This document shows, piece after piece, positions 56,550 to 64,000 of a DNA stretch of 64,000 nt; positions within the stretch are counted from its first letter, which is position 1; every line of letters begins with the position of its first letter. The DNA is from Zingiber officinale (taxonomy: Eukaryota > Streptophyta > Magnoliopsida > Zingiberales > Zingiberaceae). The position numbers and the translations under genes were made by a program. The notes beneath the pieces are model-generated. The model searched no databases and was not told the DNA's origin. It saw only the letters and a program-made list of their open reading frames with translations. The DNA is taken from positions 10,067,705-10,131,704 of the forward strand of contig NC_055987.1 in the NCBI RefSeq assembly GCF_018446385.1, given 5' to 3'.

Positions 56550-57680
56550 TGGAAAATAACTACTTGACTCACACACGCGAGGGCACTAGACTTCTTCTTT
56601 GGTGAGGAGAATACTGCACCATCAAAGCCGGACCGTGGGGCTTCTAACCTTCCTCGATATAGGGTCCCTCCAATGCCGCTCCCATGTGGTGCAACTGTGC
56701 AGGCTGGCCTCCATATTGCAATGGCTGTGGCTGAGGTGCTTTAAATTTATTAGGACACTCTTTAGCCATGTGTCCTTCCCGACCACAGGAGTAACATCCA
56801 GTCTTACCCAAAAGACAGGCTCCTGGATGTGTTCTCCCACATTTGGGATAGGGAGAAAACTTTGTCGCTTGTTTACTGGCCCTCCCTTCGGCTACCTCCT
56901 GTGTTCCACCGTTTCCCTTGTTTCTTTGCCTACTTAGATGGCGACTGGCCTCTTGCCTTGTCCTCTGTCTTCACCTTTGATGTTCGTGCCTTGATGTTGT
57001 TCATGTAATGTTCAGCAATTAATGCTCTCTGATCAATTCTTCGATGGGGCGATGAGCTCCACTGTCACATTCTGCTATCTGTGGTCTCGATTCGAGCATC
57101 GCACTCGCTCCTTCTCTCTCACTAGCTCGACAGAGGCTAGCTGAACTTCTTGGTCGCTTCTTCCACCGACAAGTCACCTTGTTTGAACTCTATAAACTCC
57201 TCGTAGTGCTTGTTGGTGATCGCGGTGGAAGAACTCTTCATAGAACTCACTGGAAATCTGCACATTACACTTTCTCTTAGTCTTTATCCTCTCCCACCAC
57301 ATGCGAGCAGCATGAGAGAAGTGAGAGGCTTGACCTTCCTTCGGCCAGAAGAAGCTCCATAGTGCTCTCTAGTGTTTTAAACCAAGCCAGGCATCGCAGG
57401 CTCGGCTGTGCCCAAGAGCTCGGCTGTCTCAGCTTTAGCCACTGATAAGGTAACCGGTCTCGGGTCTTGGCTCGCCATTGTAGTCTCTAATGCTGGTGAT
57501 AACATGTGGAGGAGGAACACCCTGGTTGGTTGCCATGATTGGCATCACTTGGCAATCACTTTGCTGCTACTGCTGCCTCGCCTGAGGTGAGCGAGCAACT
57601 TAGCTTAGGTTTTCTAGGCACTTGCTCTCTTGAGCTGGTTCCTCAGTGTGAGTAGCACGGGGACGTCCTCTTCTTGCCAT
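56550..57680 (-). pseudogene. Element H gag (broken)
   Basis: The start codon at 57680 opens MARRGRPRATHTEEPAQE and stops after about 27 codons. A CCHC knuckle (CYSCGREGHMAKEC, about 56750-56795) marks the end of gag. The region between has frequent stops. Confidence 0.7.
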
Positions 57681-57920
57681 CTAATTATGAAAGGTAAAGG
57701 CTTGATATCTTACTTTAACCCTTCTAATCATACTTAAATATGAATAAAAAAAAAAAGGGAAGCTAAGTCTTTTATCTTACTTTAGTACTCAAAAAGGAAA
57801 GTACTCTATACTGCAGTTAATAATAAGAAAAGCAGAAATAAGAAAGGATTTAAATACTTTCTTACTTGGAGACGGCGAGGATGATGCTGATGAGTGTGTG
57901 ATGCTGAAGAATGGGAACTG

Positions 57921-57931
57921 CTCTGATACCA
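57921..57931 (-). other. Element H primer-binding site (initiator-Met tRNA)
   Basis: The minus strand reads TGGTATCAGAGCAG directly inside the 5' LTR, the usual site of chromoviruses of this clade. Confidence 0.88.
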
Positions 57932-57933
57932 AC

Positions 57934-60578
57934 TGTAACGGCCACCCTTTTTAAAACTACTATTCTAAGGGCGACCGCTACCTCACTACTAACTATACTA
58001 AGGTTGTCCAAAGTAATAAAAGCACTACTTGAAATTCCTGGAAAGAATTTCTGAATTTAAATCAACTTCCTACTAAGCATGCACGGTATACGACACAAGT
58101 GAAACATGGCATATTACTAAATTCATATATTGCTAACTGTGATTGCAAGCTAAGGACTTGTGTAGGCATTTAAACCGAATAGTGAACATGGCATGCTACG
58201 GCTTCCAGCAACCAAAAAGAGAAAACTTTAACCATATCAAAAGCATATAAGCAAAAGAAACCGCCTACTACCAGACTTGTATGCATGTATATACCTTTTT
58301 GTTGCATAATTCGGTCAACATTAATGAAGGTAGCACATTCCAGCAGAATCGAAAACTATAAATCCAGCAACCAAAACAGATCGATTTCACAATTTATGGC
58401 ACCAATTAGAGTATTAAACAGGTTATGGAACATGTAAGAAGGAATTAAACTAACAGGTGCAATTGGGAGGTACAAAACTGAGCAAAAACCAATTCCTGCT
58501 TAAGGAAATTGAACTAAATCTACACTTACTAATAGAAAAAATAGGACTAATCTCTTTAGAATCCAAAAAAATAACTCTAATCGTCATCTCTTACTAAACA
58601 ACTTCTCCTTTCTTATCGATTCTTAACAAAAACCCATTAATCCTCTAGCAAGGTCCCATCTCCATATTCCAAACATCACTTCACGCATCCTCGCCGCCTA
58701 TATACTTTATTTTCCTTTATCTCAAAAGGAAAAAGAAAGATCTATAAAGCTTAGTAAGTACTTAATCTCTTCTCACGTAAACGCTAATGCATAATACTAA
58801 TCTAAACATGTTTAAGCATACCTAAGCTGCATGTGCTCATGGTATAGAAAATAAAATAGGTACAAGTTATACTTACTAACTAGCGAGGATAACAAGAAAT
58901 TAATACTATAAGCTTAGAATTTCAGAAACTAACTTTTATTTATTCTAAGCATGTAACTTGTTCCATTTCTTATATCCTTGTGTTAGAAATTAATCTTTTA
59001 ATTCCTATCTTTCTCACTTCTTCTTCCTTGCTTTTTTTCTCTTAACTTTTCTTTTCTTTTACTTTGGAGTACCATCTCACGCTCCTAATAGGTTGGGGTT
59101 GCGAGCCACCAATCCTAAAAAGAGACGGTCTACAAGACCCCTGAAATGGTCACCTGGATTTGTTTAACGACAAGCTCTTGGATGTCGGGTACTAGCCTCT
59201 TATTTTAATTACTTGTTATCTTTCTTATTCTGTTATTAAAAATGTCTTGGCATTTAATTGAGCTTTTGGTGTGCTTTTAATCCTAAACCATTTCTAAAAG
59301 AACATAGCTTCAGAAATTCTAAAACATGATAGTAGCATGGAAGGGAAGCTAATTCCAGCAACCTAAATCATGGTAACTCAACTGAAATACACAGAAATAG
59401 CATGGCAACAGCATAGAATTTCTACACAGCAAGGTTTAAAGGAAACTTAGCATATTGTTCTGCACATTACAGTAACTAGCATGCATATTCAAACAAAGAA
59501 GCTTAGCTTGTCAAATTATACAGGGAAAGCTAACAGAGAACGTCTCTTGGTGCAGGCAATTCCAAAACATGCTAATCCATAATCGTATAATGAATGCTGT
59601 GCTAAAAGAACACTGCCCTTAAGAACAAAACATGCTCCAACCAGAACTCACGGCAGGAATTCAAGGAAACGAATGCTGTGCTTTAAAAACTCTACAGCAT
59701 AAATTCGGAACCTAATCCACTCCACCCTTTTTCCTTCCTAAAGGCCACGGCAGGTTCAACAAGAACAAGGAGAAACAAAAACTTGATCTCCTGCAAGCTT
59801 AGATTCGGCACAAACAACACTACATGCTCAATCAAACAAAAAAACTAATCCTTGGAATCCCTGTGAAGCCCACGGCAGAACACCCAAAAGCCAAAATCTT
59901 CATAGCATGGTTCGGATTCAAGAAACTCGGAAAACAAGGACGAAACCGAAAGATCAGAGCAACTCCTACCGCAGGTGAGTAGTACTTACTTGTTTTCTTG
60001 GACTTACAATCGGAGAAGGGGACTCTAGGGTTTCGGCTAGCTTCAAATCTCGGCGTTCCTTTTGTGTCCGCGTGCTCCCTTCGACGAGAGAAGCTCGGGT
60101 CCAAGAGGAGCTCACGGCAGTGTCCTTGTCCGACCGCCGGAGGCGAAGCCCGGGCGGCGGCTGCGATTTCGCCCGAGAGGATGCCGACGCCGCGGGAGAG
60201 GAAGGGATCGCGAGATTAGGTCACGGGAAAAATAATTCCCTTCTCCCCTTAACTTATCCCTTTTATAACCTAGGTTTAACTTTGCCCTTTACTATGACCC
60301 ATATATATCCGCTTCATACTTATTAACAAACCACGCGTAGCCCAGTTGGTTGGCTGCGTCCGATTAGGTCGGGTCCAGCCGGAGGTCTTGGGTTCGAGTC
60401 TCACCTTCAACGGTTTTTTGTCAAAACTTCTTTTCTTTTGTAAACCTACTAAACAACCTCCAAAAATTACGTAAAAATACTCTAAAAATTCTTAAAAAAC
60501 TCTAGAATATTTTAAAAGTGTTTCCAAATATTTTTATGGACCTTTAGGACTTGAAATGGGAAAAATTGGGTCGTTACA
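57934..60578 (-). repeat. Element H 5' LTR
   Basis: Partner of 50601-53340. It ends (plus strand) GGGTCGTTACA, followed by TGATG. It contains the TATA box (60260-60271) and a second copy of the tRNA-like module. Confidence 0.92.
60334..60404 (+). other. tRNA-like module in element H 5' LTR
   Basis: Same arrangement as at 53096-53166: A-box-like 60338-60349 and B-box-like 60391-60401, unchanged between the LTRs. It lies in U3, upstream of and antisense to the element's own TATA box. Confidence 0.6.
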
Positions 60579-61085
60579 TGATGCCCATTTTGATTTTCTT
60601 GGAAATGAATTTAAGGCGTACCTGAGCGAATCTCGGTTACTTACCTTTTCTCTGAGATTCGTGAGTTCGGTGATGATTTCTTTTATTCTTGAGTGCAGAT
60701 GTACGACTGTCTCGTCTTCCCCAAGTCGCAGGCTAGTGAGCTGATTGCGAAGCAGATCTCGTCTAGCGAGTTTGGCTTCGGACATACCTTCGTGCAGCTC
60801 GAGGAACTTCTCCCAAAGTTCCTTTGCGGAGTTGTATTTACCGATCCTGTTGACTTCTTGAGGCGGAAGAACACTTAGCAGATGATACTCTGCTTTGCCG
60901 TTCGCCACGAAGTCAACCTGCTCCTTTTTTGTCCATTTATCTATTTCCTTGTCCTCTGGAGCTTCAAAGCCAAATTTCATTGTTAAAAATAGTTCAATAT
61001 CTGTTGTAAGAAATACTTGCATCAGTTTTTTCCACGTAGAGAAGTCCCCTTCGTATTTCGGCGGATGGATGCTTGGTCCGGCCAT
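60579..61085 (-). pseudogene. Element G gag, N-terminal part
   Basis: It starts MAGPSIHPPKYEGDFSTWKK and contains LWEKFLELHEGMSEAKLARR, a copia gag of the UBN2-like type. It is open until element H interrupts it at 60578. The frame resumes in phase at 50600 if one TGATG copy is discounted, so gag was intact here when H arrived. Confidence 0.88.
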
Positions 61086-61126
61086 GACGTTGCTTCTTTC
61101 GACGGTTAGTCCTCCTGAAGCGCCTT

Positions 61127-61139
61127 GGCTCTGATACCA
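61127..61139 (-). other. Element G primer-binding site (initiator-Met tRNA)
   Basis: The minus strand reads TGGTATCAGAGCC, a full match to the usual copia site, two bases inside the 5' LTR. Confidence 0.92.
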
Positions 61140-61141
61140 CT

Positions 61142-62017
61142 TGTAGGACCGTTGGGCCGGCTAGAAGGGGGGGTTGAATAGCCCTGAATAAAACACAACC
61201 CTTTCTCGAACAATTAAGCTAACACTTGAAAAATAGATTATGCAGAAAATAAAGCATAAAAACGAGGCACCGGATTTGACTTGGTTACAAACGGGGAGGT
61301 TGTTAATCCAAGGAAGATGGTTGCACTAAGAACTCCTTCAGGCGGAGAAGCCTCGTTTACAGCAGTATAGGCACAAAAAGAAAGAAGCTAATCAAAGCAG
61401 TCGAAGCACACAAGTGTTGTTTACAATTTCTGAACTAATGAAAAGCCTCTGGACCAAGGCTATATTTATAGCCTTGGTCGGGGCGCCTGGAAGGGTTCCG
61501 GGCGCCCTGGGGGGGATAAAATTTATCCCTCAACGGTTGGATCGAGTCAAAGCTCGATCCGTTGAAAAACTGGCTCCCGGGCGCCCGGAGCCAAAAGTCA
61601 ATCCAGTTGACTTTTGGTCCGTGCTCTCTTCTCCGGTTCGCGCTCCAGCGCCGCTTGCTTGGGTGATCTCGACATCCGGAATAGGGCTCACCCAACCCAT
61701 CTTCCGGTCTTCTCGAGCATGCTTCCTCCAACTTCTCCGGATTGCCACGTGTCCTTCTCGTCCACCAACAGACTCATTCGCAGACTGCCGCCGCACCCCG
61801 ACCTTCACGCTTCTTGCTCCGAGCAATCTTCCGCTCCGGCCTTACCACCGAGCGCACTTCCTTCTCGTCCGCCTCCCGTGCCGTCCTTCTCGCTAGCTGC
61901 GTCTTCCGCTCGACTACCTGTGTTCCTAAGCTCCTGCACACTTATACACAAGGTTAGAAACACACAGGACCTAACTTAACTTGTTGATCACACCAAAACA
62001 ACCTTGGGGTTCCAACA
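61142..62017 (-). repeat. Element G 5' LTR
   Basis: On the plus strand it runs TGTAGGACCG to GGGGTTCCAACA. Partner of 48147-49115. Confidence 0.92.
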
Positions 62018-63110
62018 CTCGCTTGGCGCCCGAAGCATCCAAAGAGCCAGCTCCTGCCTCCGACAGGGGCTCAAAGAGGAAGCAGCAGGAAGAACTCCCT
62101 CGTGCTTCGTTTCGGGAGCCTCGCCGCAACTATCATCGAGCCGAACCCCGTGAGCACAGTCCAAAGAAAGAGGAGCCGCCGGCGTCGGTGGCGGAAAGCT
62201 CTCTACATCCACCTCGGGATTCAGGAAAGGGAAAAGCTATAATCCCTGCCAGAGATCTGCCTGAAAATCCGGATGACAAGGTACCCTTCTCGGCTCAGAT
62301 CCTGAGGGAAAGCCTGCCCAAGGGGTATCGGGCCCCGAACATTGGAGAATATGATGGGAGCAAGGACCCGGAAGAGCACCTGAGGAAGTTCAAGAACGCG
62401 GCCATTTTGTATCAATACAGCGATGTTGTCAAATGCCGAGTGTTCCTACACACCCTGTCCGGGTCGGCACAGAAGTGGTTCGATGGATTGCCCCCAGAGT
62501 CCATCAATCGCTTCATGGATTTCAAAACGGTCTTCCTACGCCGTTTCGCCAGTAGTCGTAAGTATCAAAAAACCGACCACTGTCTTTTTGCTCTCAAGCA
62601 GGATTCGACCGGCCAATGACGTCCCCTCCGCCACCTCAGAAATATTGATGAGCGCCTTCTCCCACGGATTACGAGAAGGGGAATTCTTCAGGGACCTCAT
62701 CAAAAACCCCGCCCGAAGCTTTGACGATATGGTGGAGAAGGCTTCTTGCTACATCAAGGTGGAAGAAGCGTAGGCCGCTAGGCGGAAGGCCGAAAAGACG
62801 GTGGCTCCGGGCAACCGACCTGAAAGGAGAGCACCGCAGCCAGCTCAGCCCTTCCACCCGGACCAAGGGGAGCACCATATTGCACGTATCATCGGTCCAG
62901 GACGCACGATCTCAGTAACTGCTTCCAATTCGCCCGTGACTCCAGGCGAGCTGCAGAGCAGGGCTTGCCTCCCCCGGCGTTGGCACCACAAATACAGAGG
63001 ATGGAAGAGGAACGGGCTGCAGCTGGGCATGCTCGTCAGACCCGACCCGACCCCCTACACTAACCAAGAAGAAAACTGCAAGAATGTCGCTTGGGTGAAA
63101 TCGGTATGAT
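62018..63110 (+). pseudogene. Element F gag, main part (frameshifted)
   Basis: It continues the gag frame after element G: a Lys/Glu/Pro-rich linker, then the gag core YRAPNIGEYDGSKDPEEHLR, VVKCRVFLHTLSGSAQKWF and FMDFKTVFLRRFASSRKYQK. Near 62600 the frame shifts into GLREGEFFRDLIKNPARSFD and MVEKASCYIKVEEA, followed by a stop at about 62771. The core matches that of element B closely. Confidence 0.85.
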
Positions 63111-63229
63111 CTCTCGGGGCCCACCGACGGGGACTCCAGCCGAGCCCGCAAGTCGCACGTTCGGCTATTGGGGATCCATACAAAGGGCCTGATATCAGTT
63201 TCGGGCCTAAGGAGGGTCTGGAACTGCCC

Positions 63230-64000
63230 ACGACGACGCCCTCATAATCAAGGCCGTCATTGCTAACAGTGGCTCGGGTCTTTGTGGATACCGGAGCTCG
63301 GTCAACATTTTATTCAGAGCTGCGTTCGAGGAGATGCTGAGCTCCAACCTGTAACCACTTCCTTGTATGGGTTCACAGGTAAAGTCAAACTGGCCATCTC
63401 CATGGCACTGAACCTGGTGCGCAGGAGGAGTACCTTTGTAGTGGTAGATCGCCTTCCTCCTATAACGCTCATCTGGAAGGCCGCGAGTTCAGGCCGTCTC
63501 CACTTTTCACCGAAGATCAAGTTTCCTGGGCCAGCGGTTGTCGGGAGGTTAAGGGAGAGGAAGGTATCCCTGGCATAGATATGGTGGAGGCGCGCAAGAG
63601 TCGGCGAACTCGGGATGGTGGTGTACATGTTATCGAGGAGCCTCGCCTATGCCCGAGGAGCCTATCTCCGCGAAGATATTCAGATTCCGCATAGCGAGCA
63701 TCACTGAGCATCGGCGCTAGTGACATCCGATGAGTCGGATGATACTACGCGATCATGGCGACATCTTTGCTTGCGGAGTGTGGAGTCAACCAGTAGGCGA
63801 GCACAAGTTGCATATTATACCCGAGGCCAAGCCAGTCAAGCAGAAGAAGAGAAACTTCTCTGCCGACCAAAATAAGATTATCCGAGCCGAAGTGGATCAG
63901 CTCAAGAGGGCAGGACATGTTCGAGAGGTGCAATTCCCGTCCTGGCTTTCCAACGTCGTATTGGTGAAGAAGCCTAACAACAAGTGGAGGGTGTGCATAG
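63230..64000 (+). pseudogene. Element F protease and reverse transcriptase start (broken, truncated by window)
   Basis: A protease active-site block (VFVDTGA, about 63278-63298) is followed by a frameshift. From about 63820 the RT frame opens: KPVKQKKRNFSADQNKIIRA, VDQLKRAGHVREVQFPSWLS, NVVLVKKPNNKWRVCI. The window ends inside the RT fingers. Confidence 0.78.

Larger units (their letters stand above)
50601..60578 (-). mobile_element. Element H: Tekay/Del-type chromovirus nested in G
   Basis: Very long LTRs of 2740 and 2645 bp (50601-53340 and 57934-60578) are flanked by TGATG (50596-50600 and 60579-60583). An initiator-Met tRNA primer site abuts the right LTR, so it reads on the minus strand. 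The 4.6-kb interior has gag with a CCHC knuckle, RT, RNase H, integrase and a C-terminal chromodomain, as in the Tekay (Del) clade. Most domains are frame-broken, although long parts of the two LTRs are nearly identical. Confidence 0.92.
48147..62017 (-). mobile_element. Element G: gag-only Ty1/copia-type element nested in F
   Basis: LTRs of 969 and 876 bp (48147-49115 and 61142-62017) are flanked by CTCGC (48142-48146 and 62018-62022). The initiator-Met tRNA primer site abuts the right LTR and a strong polypurine tract abuts the left one, so it reads on the minus strand. With element H removed it is about 3.9 kb and encodes a gag-type protein only. The 600 bp between the gag stop and the polypurine tract hold no pol. 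It must have relied on another element's enzymes to move. Confidence 0.92.
46798..64000 (+). mobile_element. Element F: Tat-like Ty3/gypsy retrotransposon, right end outside window
   Basis: The 5' LTR is 46798-47967, followed by a gypsy primer site, gag (48014-48146 and on from 62023), a protease remnant and the first part of reverse transcriptase at the window edge. Gag is split by element G. RT text at 63840-64000 (FPSWLSNVVLVKKPNNKWRV) closely parallels that of element B. Stops and frame changes are frequent after 62600. The 3' LTR and duplication are beyond 64000, so the left boundary rests on the TG start and the primer-site end only. Confidence 0.82.

Overview
The window is a repeat-rich stretch of a flowering-plant nuclear genome. 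The evidence is three plant gene families (an OVATE family protein, a GIL1/DUF641 protein, and a class III peroxidase with the classical four-exon layout) together with plant LTR-retrotransposon lineages (Tat-type and Tekay-type Ty3/gypsy, Ty1/copia with initiator-Met tRNA primer sites). The species cannot be fixed by eye; a monocot is plausible but unproven. By my boundaries about 49 kb of the 64 kb (roughly 77%) is LTR retrotransposon.

Layout. 1-3483: AT-rich sequence with no gene I can support. 3484-9007: element A, a non-autonomous Tat-like LTR element. 9008-9774: short spacer. 9780-31685: element B, an old Tat-lineage Ty3/gypsy element (TSD ATGCA). Element C (10497-16110, minus, TSD CTCTG) sits in B's 5' LTR and element D (25216-31247, plus, TSD GCAGA) sits in B's 3' LTR. 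Both are non-autonomous and share end and PPT motifs with B. 31691-39944: the main gene island, with an OFP gene (31908-32984, minus) and a GIL1-like gene (37693-38931, minus) in AT-rich DNA. 39950-44544: element E, a Ty1/copia element (TSD AATTT). 44823-46091: a complete class III peroxidase gene (minus, four exons, 330 aa). 46798 to the window end: element F, another Tat-like gypsy element running off the right edge. Its gag is interrupted by element G (48147-62017, a gag-only copia element, TSD CTCGC), whose own gag is interrupted by element H (50601-60578, a Tekay/Del-type chromovirus, TSD TGATG).

The host genes are unrelated to each other: OFP is a nuclear growth/shape repressor family, GIL1-like proteins act in light and gravity responses, and the peroxidase is secreted to the cell wall or vacuole. 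The less ordinary biology is in the Tat-like family (A-D). Three members carry, or retain remnants of, an antisense gene upstream of the 3' LTR, with intron-like gaps and similarity to the plant 'putative gypsy type transposon' (PF04195-like) domain. All four carry tandem arrays built on a shared CGTTAAA / TATAAA theme. In addition, both LTRs of H carry a tRNA-like module in U3. Coding regions of all elements are broken; no element looks fully autonomous.
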